A DNA stretch of 64,000 nucleotides from Marinobacter maritimus (GTDB lineage: Bacteria > Pseudomonadota > Gammaproteobacteria > Pseudomonadales > Oleiphilaceae), in contig NZ_VCGW01000001.1 of the NCBI RefSeq assembly GCF_007671675.1, positions 992,001 to 1,056,000 of the forward strand, given 5' to 3'. Numbering within the stretch: the stretch's first letter is position 1; each line of letters opens with the position of its first letter. The notes below the pieces were generated by a model. It was not told the origin of the DNA. It searched no databases and saw only the letters and a program-made list of their open reading frames with translations. Positions 33,673 through 43,552 of the stretch are shown in pieces. The translations under genes were made by a program, and so were the position numbers.

Positions 33673-34467
33673 TCAGAAATTATCCTTGCCGTGCCTTATA
33701 GCTGCAAAGATGTCGCTGTCTGAATCTGTGGGCAGGCCTTGTCTGGCGCCGTACTGTTTTGCTGCACTCACAACGACAGGGTCATCCCAACGCAGGAACG
33801 GGTTCAACCGTTTTTCATCTTCGAGTATCGAGGGTACCGTTGGTTTGCCGCTCTCCCTGAGGGTTTGGCAATGGCGCTCGAAGGCTTCGAGTTCGTTGTC
33901 ATTCGGCAGCCAGCTTCGGGCAAAGCGGAGATTTGCCAGAGTGTATTCGTGTGCGCAGTAGACGGCAGCATTCCCAGGGAGTGCACGTATGGACTTAAGC
34001 GACTCAAGCATCTGAGCTGCCGTGCCTTCAAACAGGCGACCGCAGCCACACACGAAAAGGGTGTCGCCACAAAATAGGGCGGGGCGGCCAGCAATCTCGA
34101 CATCGGTAAAGAACGCTATGTGATCCAGCGTGTGCCCCGGGACACTCAATACCTGAAACGTGACGCGCTCCCATACAACTTCATCGCCGGGACGGACATT
34201 GTTTGTGTTGCCTTTAAACGGCGATTCGGCGGGTCCGGTTACCCGGCAATCCGGGAAATCCTGGATCAGCGTCTTGACTCCGCCAACATGATCCGGGTGG
34301 TGATGAGTAACCAGAATGGTGTCCAGAGTGAGATCGTTTTTTGCAAGATGATCCTGTGCCGGCTTGGCCTGGCCCGGATCTACAATCAGCGCCTTACCCG
34401 TGTCGGTGTCTGCAAGGCACCAAATATAGTTATCACTGAACGCCGGGATGGCAGAGATGGTGAGCAT
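33673..34467 (-). CDS. gloB: hydroxyacylglutathione hydrolase (glyoxalase II)
   Basis: Splits S-D-lactoylglutathione to lactate and glutathione, finishing methylglyoxal detoxification. A 264-residue metallo-beta-lactamase fold enzyme with the metal-binding motif THHHPDH (His55, His57, Asp59, His60), the later ligands in VPGHTLDHI and [14 protein letters not shown], and the glyoxalase-II C-terminal domain. GGGGA precedes the ATG. It is divergent from the yafS-like gene, the E. coli gloB-yafS arrangement. Confidence 0.95.
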   Translation of the reverse strand: MLTISAIPAFSDNYIWCLADTDTGKALIVDPGQAKPAQDHLAKNDLTLDTILVTHHHPDHVGGVKTLIQDFPDCRVTGPAESPFKGNTNNVRPGDEVVWERVTFQVLSVPGHTLDHIAFFTDVEIAGRPALFCGDTLFVCGCGRLFEGTAAQMLESLKSIRALPGNAAVYCAHEYTLANLRFARSWLPNDNELEAFERHCQTLRESGKPTVPSILEDEKRLNPFLRWDDPVVVSAAKQYGARQGLPTDSDSDIFAAIRHGKDNF

Positions 34468-34588
34468 CAGATGTCCCCGTTTATGCTTGGCAAGTGTGGC
34501 TGCTATGATAGAGCATTAAGCTCATGGCCCCAACAACCTCCGGACCAGGGGTTTTGAAGGGTTTTGTTAAAGCGGGAGTATAAGCAGT

Positions 34589-35380
34589 GTGAAGAAAAGC
34601 CAGAGTGTTGATTATCCGTCCCGCCTCGAGAGCTTTGAAAACTGGTTCCAGACGCCTCTTGGCCGCTCGATGCTGGCGGATCAACGTCGTTTCCTGGACC
34701 AAAAGCTTGCCTCTCTGACGGGTGCCAGACAGCTCCAGGTGAGCGTTAGCCATCGCATACCACTTACCAACGGCACAGATTTTTCGCAGAAAGTGATGAC
34801 TACGCCAAAGTGGTTTACAAGCATTCCCGATGGGGTTGTTGTTTGCGATGCGGACGAATTGCCATTTCCCGGTGATTCCATGGACCTGGTTGTGCTGCAT
34901 CATACTGCCGACTTTTCATCATACCCTCACCAGGCGCTCCGGGAGGCAACCCGGGTATTGCGAGGCGAGGGGATGATCGCTCTTGTTGGTTTTAATCCTT
35001 TAAGTGCCTGGGGCGCGCGCAGGTTGATTTCGCGACATCACGCAGGGCCATGGGGAGGGCGTTTTCTCTCGCGCGGGCGCATGGAGGACTGGCTCCATCT
35101 GTTGGGCTTCCAGGTTGACGTGTCAGTGACAAGGTTTTTCCGTTTGCCTCTGCAGCGCAGCGGTCGTAAAGCCTCAGGCAGGATTGGTGATCGCCTGACC
35201 GGTAATGGGCTCCTGCCAGTCGGAGCGTATTACTGTATCCTTGCGAAAAAAAGGGTATCTGCCCGCATTCCAAGGCGGCACGCATGGCGTCAGAATAACG
35301 TTATGGGAATACCGGGAACCGGAACCGTTAGTGCATCCAGAGGTTGCCCGCCGCAAAACCTGAACCACCCCGAAGACTGA
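34589..35380 (+). CDS. SAM-dependent methyltransferase-like protein (YafS-like)
   Basis: A 263-residue class I methyltransferase fold protein of unknown substrate. Visible parts are the acidic motif [24 protein letters not shown] and the [21 protein letters not shown] strand-turn typical of YafS-type proteins. The glycine-rich SAM motif I is weak (QVSVSH in place of a G-x-G-like turn). It sits between gloB and rnhA, exactly where E. coli has yafS. The start is a GTG at 34589 with GGGAG 10 bases upstream. The 36 residues or so after [10 protein letters not shown] look like an unconserved tail. Confidence 0.8.
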   Translation: MKKSQSVDYPSRLESFENWFQTPLGRSMLADQRRFLDQKLASLTGARQLQVSVSHRIPLTNGTDFSQKVMTTPKWFTSIPDGVVVCDADELPFPGDSMDLVVLHHTADFSSYPHQALREATRVLRGEGMIALVGFNPLSAWGARRLISRHHAGPWGGRFLSRGRMEDWLHLLGFQVDVSVTRFFRLPLQRSGRKASGRIGDRLTGNGLLPVGAYYCILAKKRVSARIPRRHAWRQNNVMGIPGTGTVSASRGCPPQNLNHPED

Positions 35381-35426
35381 ACTGCCATTTGGAGCAGGCT
35401 ATACCTATATACATGCAGGAGTTTCA

Positions 35427-35870
35427 ATGTCCGAGAAGGTAATTCTGTATACCGATGGAGCCTGTAAAGGCAATCCGGGGCCTGGCGGATGGGGTGTCGT
35501 GCTCCGTTACGGCAATGCCCTGAAAACGATGCATGGCGGCGAGCGCCAAACCACCAATAATCGTATGGAACTGATGGCTGCCATCCAGGGCTTGAAGGCC
35601 TTGAAACGTGGCTGCGAGGTTGAGCTGTATACAGATTCCCAGTACGTGCGCAAAGGCATTACCGAGTGGCTTTCAGGTTGGAAACGCAACGGCTGGAAAA
35701 CATCGGCGAAAAAACCGGTGAAAAACGATGACCTGTGGCGGGAACTTGATTCTGAAACCGCAAATCATAAGGTTAACTGGCATTGGGTAAAAGGCCATGC
35801 AGGTGTCCCGGATAACGAGCTCGCAGATGAGCTTGCCAACAAGGGTGTTGACGAATTAACCCGTAGCTGA
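35427..35870 (+). CDS. rnhA: ribonuclease HI
   Basis: Removes RNA from RNA-DNA hybrids (Okazaki primers, R-loops). The 147-residue protein keeps all catalytic residues at E. coli numbering: Asp10, Glu48, Asp70, His124 and Asp134 ([45 protein letters not shown]), and the Trp/Lys-rich basic protrusion. It is 23-32 bases before dnaQ, depending on the dnaQ start. Confidence 0.98.
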   Translation: MSEKVILYTDGACKGNPGPGGWGVVLRYGNALKTMHGGERQTTNNRMELMAAIQGLKALKRGCEVELYTDSQYVRKGITEWLSGWKRNGWKTSAKKPVKNDDLWRELDSETANHKVNWHWVKGHAGVPDNELADELANKGVDELTRS

Positions 35871-35902
35871 ACACGATTCAATCCCGAACCGGTGTGAATA
35901 TT

Positions 35903-36613
35903 ATGAGACAGATTGTACTGGACACAGAAACAACAGGTATTGATCCGGCAGAGGGACACCGGATCATCGAGATAGGCTGTGTGGAGATGATGGAGCGCCA
36001 GCCCACGGGGCGTAATTACCATGTCTATATCAACCCTGAACGAGAAGTTGAAGCAGAAGCCATTACCATTCACGGGATTACCAACGAATTTCTTGTAGAT
36101 AAGCCAAAATTTGCAGAGATAGCAGACGAGTTTTTTGAGTTCATAAAAGGCGCCGAACTTGTCATTCACAACGCCGCGTTTGACGTGGGCTTTATGGATT
36201 CCGAATTTGGTCGAATCAAGCCGGTACGAAAAACTGCTGATCATTGTGGTGTTGTGGATTCCCTGGCAATTGCCAGGGCTAAGCACCCGGGACAAAAGAA
36301 CAACCTGAACGCGTTGTGCAAACGCTATGGCGTTGATAACAGTAACCGGGAACTGCACGGCGCACTGCTGGACGCGGAGATTCTGGCGGACGTATACCTG
36401 CTGCTTACCGGCGGACAAACCGACTTGTCCCTGGATGCCGGTTCTGAAAACGGTGGTGGTGTAAGCGGGATTCGCAGGCTGAGCGCAGAGAGGCCTGCAT
36501 TGGCGGTTGTACGGCCCACTGAAGCTGAGAACGAGGCGCATGAGGCTTTCATGTCCACTCTTGAAAAAAAGGCTGGAGGAACCGTCTGGAGCAAACTTGA
36601 AGGCGCAGAATGA
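35903..36613 (+). CDS. dnaQ: DNA polymerase III epsilon subunit (proofreading exonuclease)
   Basis: 3'-5' exonuclease of the replicative polymerase, bound to the alpha and theta subunits. The 236-residue protein has ExoI (VLDTETTG, Asp7/Glu9), ExoII (VIHNAAFDVGFMDSEF) and ExoIII (HGALLDAEILADVYL), then a linker and C-terminal alpha-binding segment. The ATG at 35903 matches the family N-terminus (MRQIVLDTETTG); an in-frame GTG at 35894 would add three residues. Neighbour of rnhA as in E. coli and Pseudomonas, but here both genes point the same way. Confidence 0.95.
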   Translation: MRQIVLDTETTGIDPAEGHRIIEIGCVEMMERQPTGRNYHVYINPEREVEAEAITIHGITNEFLVDKPKFAEIADEFFEFIKGAELVIHNAAFDVGFMDSEFGRIKPVRKTADHCGVVDSLAIARAKHPGQKNNLNALCKRYGVDNSNRELHGALLDAEILADVYLLLTGGQTDLSLDAGSENGGGVSGIRRLSAERPALAVVRPTEAENEAHEAFMSTLEKKAGGTVWSKLEGAE

Positions 36614-36833
36614 GAACTGTGTCTGCCTGTACCAATTGTTACATTCCAGCTTTATTGAGGTACTTGAGTTTTATGTTATAAGTAATGATTAGTACGCCAG
36701 TTTTTCGGGTGCGTACATTAGTCGGAGAGGAAAACCGACTCATAATAAAAAGGTCTGGCATAGGTCTTTGGCAGGCTATAGCTCACATGGAAGACGTGGT
36801 CGTAGTTCTCCGCGGATTAACAGGAAGCGTTGT

Positions 36834-38540
36834 ATGGTTCAATCGTCTCTGGCGACTAAATCGCAGTCGTTTGATCTGGTCAAAAGTGAAATAGAGCAGA
36901 CCATCAAACAGGCTGAATCCAGTCTTGAACGCTTTCAGGAAAATCGAGAGAGTGGGGAAGACCTGCAAAATTGTCTGGATTATCTGAACCAACTTCGCGG
37001 TATTTTTATTCTGGTAGAGCTTCGTGGCGGCACACTGCTGTGCCAGGAAGCGGTCACCATGGCCAATGATGTGCCTGTTGGTGCAAACGACGATAAAAAT
37101 ATCCTCCTGACGACGCTGAGCAACGCCTTATTTATTCTTCGTCGTTACGTCGAGTATTACCACCAGCAGCGAGAAGATCACCCGGAACTCTTGCTGCCGG
37201 TCATCAACGAACTTCGCGAAGCTCGCCGTGAGAAGCCCTATCCCGAATCCCGCTTTTTTGAGGTTGATGTAAAGGAACGGCCGGACTTTTGTGGCAGCTT
37301 GTCGGTTGCTGCCTTCGAAGGCAATGAAGCAGACTACGAAATTGTTGCCCGGCGTATGCGCCTGACCTTTCAGGTTGCGCTGCTGGGTTTGCTACGTGAC
37401 CGGAACCCTGTGGTTAGTCAGAAACTTTTCGGTCGCTCAGCACGGGGTTTTGTCCGCCTGTGCCAGGGAGCTCCAATGGGTCAAATGTGGTGCCTCGTTG
37501 CTATCGCAGCAGATACCATGCTGGACCGTGCGATGATTTTTACCAAAGCTCGCAAGCGTTTGTTCATGCGGATCGAAAAATACGCGCGGGAAGTGGTTTA
37601 TGTCGGCAAAGTGGCTACCGCCAAAGATGCGCCGGACTCCCTCATTCGAGATCTGGTTTACCTGCTTTACCGTAGCGGCTCCGCAAACCCTGAAGTTAAG
37701 GAGGTTCTTTCCGCGTTCCATTTGACGCCTGCGGAGTTTCCCGATTCCATTCTTGAAGCTCATTCCCGCCGTCTCTACGGTCCGGGCACAGATGTGCTGA
37801 AATCCCTCTCCGAAGCCTTGCAGGACGAGTTGAATCAGCTCAAAGACAAGCTAGATATTATTGAGCGCGGTATTGAACCGGATCTGGCTGAGCTGTCATC
37901 CATTGCCGATACTCTTGAGCGTCTCGGCAACACTCTGGTTATGCTCGACCTGAATCGGCTAGCAACGATTGCCCGCGAAGAAGCCGTAAGGCTACGAGCA
38001 TGGGAAGCAGAATCCCGACTGCCCGGTGAAGACGAATTATTCCGCCTTGCGGATTCTGTACTTGGTATCGAAGACGCCGTTATGCAGATCGTCAGTCGCG
38101 GCATCACGTCAGAAACCGATGCGCTGGCGGGAAGTGAGCGTAGCTGTGAAGAATCCATCTATTTAAGAGAAGCGGTATACGTGGTTGCGGACGAGGCACG
38201 GGGTGCTTTGACGCTTGCCAAGCGCGCCATCACTGCGTTTGTGGAATCGGATTATGACAAGCTCCATCTCGCCAATCTGCCCGCAACCTTGCACAGTATC
38301 TGGGGTGGGTTACAGATGGTGAGCGACTCTGGAGCAGCGCACGTGCTTGAGCGTGTTGCAGCTTCGATACAGGAGCGGTTACTGGATGCGCGTGAAGCAC
38401 CTGAAACCCAGGTTCTGGAAGCACTGGCGGATGCCCTGACATCGCTTGAGTACTATATCGAAAGTATTGGTAAACGAGAGGAGAGCAACGCAGATTTGCT
38501 CAGATTGGCGGAGTCATCGCTGGATGATGTCGGCTTGTAA
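36834..38540 (+). CDS. fimL: FimL-like scaffold protein (type IV pilus / cAMP signalling)
   Basis: Resembles Pseudomonas FimL, a protein similar to the N-terminus of the histidine kinase ChpA that lacks a phosphotransfer histidine; FimL links FimV and PilG to adenylate cyclase CyaB and twitching. The 568-residue protein shows the FimL-like N-terminus (SFDLVKSEIEQTIKQAE, LNQLRGIFILVELRGG, ALFILRRYVEYY). The rest is helical with no transmembrane segment. I chose the ATG at 36834 with AGGAAG seven bases upstream; the in-frame start at 36768 has no ribosome site. The 220-base gap before it holds a likely promoter but no clear boxes. Pseudomonas also carries fimL near dnaQ-rnhA. Confidence 0.88.
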   Translation: MVQSSLATKSQSFDLVKSEIEQTIKQAESSLERFQENRESGEDLQNCLDYLNQLRGIFILVELRGGTLLCQEAVTMANDVPVGANDDKNILLTTLSNALFILRRYVEYYHQQREDHPELLLPVINELREARREKPYPESRFFEVDVKERPDFCGSLSVAAFEGNEADYEIVARRMRLTFQVALLGLLRDRNPVVSQKLFGRSARGFVRLCQGAPMGQMWCLVAIAADTMLDRAMIFTKARKRLFMRIEKYAREVVYVGKVATAKDAPDSLIRDLVYLLYRSGSANPEVKEVLSAFHLTPAEFPDSILEAHSRRLYGPGTDVLKSLSEALQDELNQLKDKLDIIERGIEPDLAELSSIADTLERLGNTLVMLDLNRLATIAREEAVRLRAWEAESRLPGEDELFRLADSVLGIEDAVMQIVSRGITSETDALAGSERSCEESIYLREAVYVVADEARGALTLAKRAITAFVESDYDKLHLANLPATLHSIWGGLQMVSDSGAAHVLERVAASIQERLLDAREAPETQVLEALADALTSLEYYIESIGKREESNADLLRLAESSLDDVGL

Positions 38541-38572
38541 CCTTTAGACCCGCTGGGGAAGTGCCAGATAGC

Positions 38573-38603
38573 AAAAAACCCGCATTGTACGCGGGTTTTT
38601 TTT
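38573..38603. terminator. bidirectional terminator between fimL and the SCP2 gene
   Basis: Short stem cccgc (38579-38583) and gcggg (38591-38595) is bracketed by a run of A on the left and eight T on the right, so it can serve both converging genes. Confidence 0.85.
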
Positions 38604-38620
38604 GAGCTCAGCGGGGCTGA

Positions 38621-38935
38621 TCAGCCCATGTTGAACAGCTCACCCAGCTTGGTAGCCAGCATCATGTCGCCTTCAGCGCGCAGCTGCCCAGCCATGAAAG
38701 CCTGCATGCCGTCAGTTTCGCCGGAAACAATACCTTGCAGGGTTTCGGAGTTCATGATCAGCGTTACGGAAGGGTCGGCGTGAGGGCCTTCATGCAGCGT
38801 GCATGTTCCGTCTTTGATGACCAGGTGGTGGGTCTTGTCATCTTCGATGTCAAATTGGAAAACCAGATCGAGGCCCTGAGCTGCGTCTGCGTTGAAATTC
38901 TGCTCGAGTTTTTGAAAGATTTGATCTACAGACAT
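38621..38935 (-). CDS. SCP2 sterol-binding domain protein
   Basis: A 104-residue protein consisting of one SCP2 (sterol carrier protein 2-like) lipid-binding domain: DLVFQFDIEDDKTHHLVIKDGT, DPSVTLIMNSETLQGIVSGE, and GQLRAEGDMMLATKLGELF. Such small proteins are thought to bind acyl or lipid ligands, but the natural ligand is not known. It is a single gene, divergent from sohB with 228 bases between them; that gap has no ORF and must contain both promoters. Confidence 0.9.
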   Translation of the reverse strand: MSVDQIFQKLEQNFNADAAQGLDLVFQFDIEDDKTHHLVIKDGTCTLHEGPHADPSVTLIMNSETLQGIVSGETDGMQAFMAGQLRAEGDMMLATKLGELFNMG

Positions 38936-39163
38936 TATTTTACCCTTTGTGGTGGTTGTCTTGTCATGGTGGCGGCTTTACGTGCCTGGCTTTTAAAGCC
39001 TTGGCGGCAGCCGGGTAGAGCCGACTTCGCCTTTCGACTTTATGGGGAGACTGAATCACTGTCAAGCTCGATCGAACGCTTGTTTTAATTTTTATGCTCT
39101 GCTTATCACTAGAGTTTCGGTAAGTTACACTCTCGTGCTTGCTTAACTGGCTGGAGAAGCGAT

Positions 39164-40228
39164 TTGGAGTTCCTGACGGATTACGGTTTGTTTTTGGCTA
39201 AAGTGATTACCTTTGTTATTGCAGCAATTGTGGTCGTGTCTATTATTGTCTCTGCTACCCAGAAAGAGAAGGGTGACCACGAAGACGACGGCGAGCTGCA
39301 AGTCCGCAAGCTCAACGAGAAATACCGCAAACTGCGCGAGTCCATTCAGGCGCGACTCATGTCAGAGCATGAGCAGAAAGCGTGGAGCAAGGCAAAAAAG
39401 AAAAAAGACAAAGCCGAAAAGAAAGCCGATAAAGCAAAGAAAACCGACGTGGACGCCCCTGAAGCCGCGCCGAAACGCATCTATGTACTGGATTTTGACG
39501 GCGACATTAAGGCCAGCGACACAGATCCGCTTCGCCGCGCTATATCTGCAGTACTCAGCGTTGCTGAGCCAGGTAAAGATGAGGTCGTGATTCGTCTCGA
39601 GAGCGGTGGAGGTTTGGTGCACGCCTATGGCCTTGCCGCGGCACAACTCGACAGGATCCGCAGCAAAGGCATCCACCTTACGGCCTGTGTCGATAAAGTG
39701 GCTGCAAGCGGCGGTTACATGATGGCTTGCGTTGCCGACAAGATTATCGCTTCGCCATTCGCTGTATTAGGCTCTATTGGTGTTGTAGCGCAGCTGCCCA
39801 ATTTCCATCGGTTGCTCAAGAAGAATAACGTCGACTTTGAAATACTGACCGCCGGTGAGCACAAGCGTACGATGACCATCTTCGGTGAAAATACCGATAA
39901 AGGCCGGCAGAAATTTCTCGACGATCTGGAAGACACACATGGCTTGTTCAAGGATTACGTCAGTGAACGCAGGCCTGAACTCGACATAGCCGCTGTGGCT
40001 ACCGGAGACATCTGGTTCGGAAAGCGGGCGCTGGATGTGAAGCTGATCGACGAGATCAAAACCTCCGACGAATATCTCATTGAAGCCTGCGACAGGGCAG
40101 ATGTAGTCTCTGTCTCATTCCAGCGCAAACGCACCCTTCCCGAGAAACTAGGGCTGGCAACCAGTGCAGCGCTCGAACACACGGTATGGAGAGTCCTGAG
40201 TGCATTTCGCAACCAGAAAATCCAATAG
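39164..40228 (+). CDS. sohB: inner-membrane serine protease SohB (S49 family)
   Basis: Signal-peptide-peptidase-like protease with a periplasmic active site. The 354-residue protein has an N-terminal membrane helix (about 11-30), a very Lys-rich charged stretch (about 70-95), and the S49 domain with the catalytic Ser182 (KVAASGGYMMA) and Lys234 (TAGEHKRTM). The start is a TTG at 39164 with GGAGAAG upstream; no ATG or GTG lies before the membrane helix. Confidence 0.93.
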   Translation: MEFLTDYGLFLAKVITFVIAAIVVVSIIVSATQKEKGDHEDDGELQVRKLNEKYRKLRESIQARLMSEHEQKAWSKAKKKKDKAEKKADKAKKTDVDAPEAAPKRIYVLDFDGDIKASDTDPLRRAISAVLSVAEPGKDEVVIRLESGGGLVHAYGLAAAQLDRIRSKGIHLTACVDKVAASGGYMMACVADKIIASPFAVLGSIGVVAQLPNFHRLLKKNNVDFEILTAGEHKRTMTIFGENTDKGRQKFLDDLEDTHGLFKDYVSERRPELDIAAVATGDIWFGKRALDVKLIDEIKTSDEYLIEACDRADVVSVSFQRKRTLPEKLGLATSAALEHTVWRVLSAFRNQKIQ

Positions 40229-40250
40229 CCAATAGCAAGCGGGGAAAATC

Positions 40251-41249
40251 ATGACGAACAATACCCAATATAAAGCCTGGCGTGTTGAAGAGCAGGATGG
40301 CGACTATAAAGGCGCCGAACAGACCCTTGGCACCAAAGATCTCCCTGAGGGTGAGGTGCTGATAAAGGTCAGTCATTCTTCTCTCAACTATAAAGATGCA
40401 CTCTCGGCCTCAGGCAATAAAGGTGTAACACGCACGTTCCCGCACACGCCGGGCATCGATGCCGCTGGGGAAGTCGTTGAATCCGCAACCGGAACACCTG
40501 CTGTTGGTAGCCCGGTTATTGTGACCGGCTATGACCTGGGGATGGGCACCGCTGGTGGTTTTGGTGAATACATCCGTGTTCCCTCTGCATGGTGCGTACC
40601 CATGCCAAGCGGCTGGAGTGCCAGCACGGCAATGATCTACGGCACCGCTGGCCTTACAGCAGGTCTGTGTGTACAAAAGCTTCTTACCATGGGTGCCAGG
40701 CCAGAGCAGGGCAAAGTAGCCGTTTCCGGCGCCTCAGGTGCAGTTGGCAGCGTTGCCGTAGAACTCCTCGCAAAGCTCGGCTTCGACGTCGTCGCGATCA
40801 GTGGCAAAGCCGATCACGAAGACAGCCTGAAAGAGCTAGGTGCTAGTGAGGTCGTTGGGCGAGATGCACTGGCGGAAGACAAGAAACCGATGCTGAAACC
40901 GGTATTTGGCAACGCTGTGGATACCGTTGGTGGCGCGCCCCTTGCTGAACTGCTGAAGCAGATACTACCCGGCGGCTCCGTTTCCTGCTGCGGCCTGGTG
41001 GCTGGCCCCCAGCTCCAGACCACGGTTCTCCCGTTCATCTTGCGTGGTGTGAACCTGTTGGGTGTAGATTCGGTGGAAATTCCGCTGGCAGAAAAAGAAG
41101 CTGTGTGGAAAAAGTTTGCGGGTGACTGGAAATGCCCGAAGGCCGAAGCTTCTGCGAAACGAATTGGCCGTGCTGACCTTGATGGCGCGCTGAAGGCGTT
41201 CCTGAAAGGCGAGTCAGCGGGAAAAATCGTCCTGGATCACGCGATCTGA
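40251..41249 (+). CDS. YhdH/AcuI-type acrylyl-CoA reductase (MDR family)
   Basis: Medium-chain dehydrogenase/reductase without zinc, of the YhdH/AcuI group that reduces acryloyl-CoA to propionyl-CoA with NADPH. Marine bacteria often use AcuI after DMSP cleavage, but no DMSP lyase gene is visible here, so that role is only a possibility. The 332-residue protein has SSLNYKDALSASG, the HTPGIDAAGEVV segment, and the NADPH-binding loop VSGASGAVGSVAVELL. It is 22 bases after sohB. A 103-base inverted repeat follows. Confidence 0.85.
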   Translation: MTNNTQYKAWRVEEQDGDYKGAEQTLGTKDLPEGEVLIKVSHSSLNYKDALSASGNKGVTRTFPHTPGIDAAGEVVESATGTPAVGSPVIVTGYDLGMGTAGGFGEYIRVPSAWCVPMPSGWSASTAMIYGTAGLTAGLCVQKLLTMGARPEQGKVAVSGASGAVGSVAVELLAKLGFDVVAISGKADHEDSLKELGASEVVGRDALAEDKKPMLKPVFGNAVDTVGGAPLAELLKQILPGGSVSCCGLVAGPQLQTTVLPFILRGVNLLGVDSVEIPLAEKEAVWKKFAGDWKCPKAEASAKRIGRADLDGALKAFLKGESAGKIVLDHAI

Positions 41250-41268
41250 AACGCCTAAGCTGAAGCTG

Positions 41269-41371
41269 CCAGAGCGGGGCCAGTAGTCAAAACTGTGCGT
41301 AGCCATGTGTGGCGGAGCCAAGCGTACACGGACGTATTCACAGCGTGTTTTGACTACTGGCCCCGTTCTGG
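41269..41371. repeat. long intergenic inverted repeat, probable bidirectional terminator
   Basis: Two 25-base arms, 41269-41293 and 41347-41371, are reverse complements with one mismatch. Each arm holds the core ggggccagtagtcaaaac or its complement. About 53 bases lie between them. It sits between the ends of the convergent YhdH and DUF934 genes, so it could fold into a long hairpin in either transcript. There is no T-run. A dispersed repeat family or a remnant of a mobile element is the alternative. Confidence 0.75.
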
Positions 41372-41400
41372 TAGCAGACTCCGGGTTCCGGGCCAGAAAC

Positions 41401-41907
41401 CTAAGAAGCCCGACGCCGAAACAAAGGCAAATCCGTATCCGTAGCAGCTTGATACCCCTGACTGAAGAAGTTCAGAGATCGCGCCGCCTTGCGGATATCC
41501 TTATCGGGCCGCAGCTCATAAGTATCAAAGCCGCAACGCTTCATAAACTGAAGTTGATCCAATAGCACATCTCCAATCGCCCGCAGCTCATTTTTAAACC
41601 CGAAGCGCTCCCTCAGCAAACGGCCAATGCTGTAACCCCGGCCATCGCTGAACTTGGGGAAGTTTACAGCGATCAACGGTAGCTCATTCACATGATCAGC
41701 CAGAATCTCGGGCTCATCATGGCTGTCAAACCACACGCCAATATCCTCTCTGCCAACAAAGTGCTCACGACCTGCCAGCCAGAGATCGGCCGGGATAAGT
41801 GCGCGTTGGTGGCCAGGGATGTTCAGCGATTCGCCACTATCAGGACGGGGAACCACAACCCACTGGTTCTGACGGATGCTGCCATCCCGGAAAATAATGT
41901 CAGGCAT
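41401..41907 (-). CDS. DUF934 protein, sulfite reductase partner
   Basis: A 168-residue protein of the DUF934 family, almost always encoded right after a CysI-type hemoprotein gene and thought to assist assimilatory sulfite or nitrite reduction; its biochemistry is not settled. Motifs: LPLIAVNFPKFSDGRGYSIGRLLRERFGF, LDQLQFMKRCGFDTYELR. The ATG at 41907 has a strong AAGGAG and overlaps the cysI stop by several bases; the in-frame ATG at 41970 lies inside cysI and is rejected. Confidence 0.9.
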   Translation of the reverse strand: MPDIIFRDGSIRQNQWVVVPRPDSGESLNIPGHQRALIPADLWLAGREHFVGREDIGVWFDSHDEPEILADHVNELPLIAVNFPKFSDGRGYSIGRLLRERFGFKNELRAIGDVLLDQLQFMKRCGFDTYELRPDKDIRKAARSLNFFSQGYQAATDTDLPLFRRRAS

Positions 41908-43552
41908 AAACCCGCTCCTTGAAAGGATCGATTCCAACACGACGATAAGTATCCAGGAAAGATTCCTCATCCGTGCGCTTGTTTACGTAAACATCAATGA
42001 TCTTGGCGATCACATCGGGCATGTCATCCTGGGCAAAGGATGGCCCCAATATTTTTCCGATTGATGCATCATGCTGCGATGAGCCACCGAGACTCACCTG
42101 ATAGAACTCCTGGCCCTTCTTGTCGACACCCAGAACACCAATGTTGCCGACGTGGTGATGGCCACAGGCGTTCATGCAGCCCGAAATATTCAAATCGATT
42201 TCGCCAAGGTCGTACAGGAAATCAAGATTATCAAAACGGCGCTGAATCGCGTCAGCCACAGGGATGGACTTGGCATTGGCCAAGGCGCAGAAATCGCCGC
42301 CCGGGCAGCAAATAATGTCCGTCAGCGTATTCAGGTTGGCTGTGCCGAAACCCATTGGGCCAAGCTCCTGCCAAAGCTCCAGAAGTCGATTCTGGGGCAC
42401 ATCTGCCAATACCACGTTCTGCTGGTGCGTTACTCGTACTTCTCCAAAGCTGAACTCATCTGCAAGATCCGCAATTTGCTCAAGCTGTCGGTCAGTAACG
42501 TCTCCCGGTGGGGTGCCGGTTTTTTTCATGGTCAGAGAAACAATGGCGTAGCCCGGCTTCTTGTGAGTGTCCACGTTGTGCTGTAGCCACTGATCAAAGC
42601 CACGATTTTCGAACCTTTGCTGTGCAAGCAGGTCGGTTGCATTATCCAGCGCCGCATAATCAGGCTCGGTGAAGTAGCCCTGAATGCGTTCAATGGCCTC
42701 AGGCGTCAGCCTGGTCGGTGAATCCTTGATGTGAGCCCATTCGGTTTCGACTTTCTCCGCAAAACCTTCCGGCGTCAAAGCTTTAACCAGAATCTTGATG
42801 CGGGCCTTGAACTTGTTATCGCGGCGACCATATCGGTTGTAGACCCTGAGAACAGCTTCAAGATAGGTAAGAAGGTCGAGTTCCGGCAGGAATTCACGAA
42901 TAACAGGGGCCACCATTGGGGTGCGGCCAAGACCGCCACCGACGTGCACCCGGAATCCAAGCTCGCCAGCTTCATTACGAACAATTTGGAGCCCTATATC
43001 GTGCACCCGGATGGCGGCTCTGTCAGTTTGCTCAGAGGCATTTACGGCAACTTTGAACTTCCTGGGCAGAAACGCGAATTCCGGATGAAAGGTCGACCAC
43101 TGCCGAATGATTTCACAGTAGGGCCGTGGATCCACCAATTCGTCCGATTGAACAGCCGCAAACTGGTCTGTTGTCGTGTTTCTGATGCAGTTTCCGCTGG
43201 TCTGGTTGGCGTGCATTTCAACTTCAGCCAGTTCCGCCAGAATGTCGGGAACGTCTTCCAGGTCTGGCCAGTTGAGCTGTACGTTCTGGCGCGTTGTGAA
43301 GTGAGCGTAGCCTTTGTCGTAATCCCGGGTAATCCGGGCCAAGCGGCGCAATTGAACAGAACGCAGCATGCCATAGGGCACACAGATGCGCAGCATGGGT
43401 GCAAGTCTCTGAATGTAAAGACCATTCTGAAGACGCAAAGGGAGAAACTCGTCCTCTGCCAGCTCTCCCGCCAGTGCCCGCGTGGTCTGGTCCCGGAATT
43501 GTGCAACCCGCTCGGCCATCATTTGCCGATCGTGCTCATCGTATACGTACAT
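41900..43552 (-). CDS. cysI: nitrite/sulfite reductase hemoprotein (CysI type)
   Basis: Siroheme and [4Fe-4S] enzyme, most likely reducing sulfite to sulfide. The 550-residue protein has two ferredoxin-like/siroheme halves and the cluster cysteines in CCPGGDFC and GCMNACGHHHVG. The N-terminal MYVYDEHD matches the Pseudomonas CysI start, so I chose 43552 over the ATG at 43588. Its product sulfide is the MetZ substrate, and its siroheme needs the CobA encoded at 20779. It ends overlapping DUF934, a coupled pair. Confidence 0.93.
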   Translation of the reverse strand: MYVYDEHDRQMMAERVAQFRDQTTRALAGELAEDEFLPLRLQNGLYIQRLAPMLRICVPYGMLRSVQLRRLARITRDYDKGYAHFTTRQNVQLNWPDLEDVPDILAELAEVEMHANQTSGNCIRNTTTDQFAAVQSDELVDPRPYCEIIRQWSTFHPEFAFLPRKFKVAVNASEQTDRAAIRVHDIGLQIVRNEAGELGFRVHVGGGLGRTPMVAPVIREFLPELDLLTYLEAVLRVYNRYGRRDNKFKARIKILVKALTPEGFAEKVETEWAHIKDSPTRLTPEAIERIQGYFTEPDYAALDNATDLLAQQRFENRGFDQWLQHNVDTHKKPGYAIVSLTMKKTGTPPGDVTDRQLEQIADLADEFSFGEVRVTHQQNVVLADVPQNRLLELWQELGPMGFGTANLNTLTDIICCPGGDFCALANAKSIPVADAIQRRFDNLDFLYDLGEIDLNISGCMNACGHHHVGNIGVLGVDKKGQEFYQVSLGGSSQHDASIGKILGPSFAQDDMPDVIAKIIDVYVNKRTDEESFLDTYRRVGIDPFKERVYA

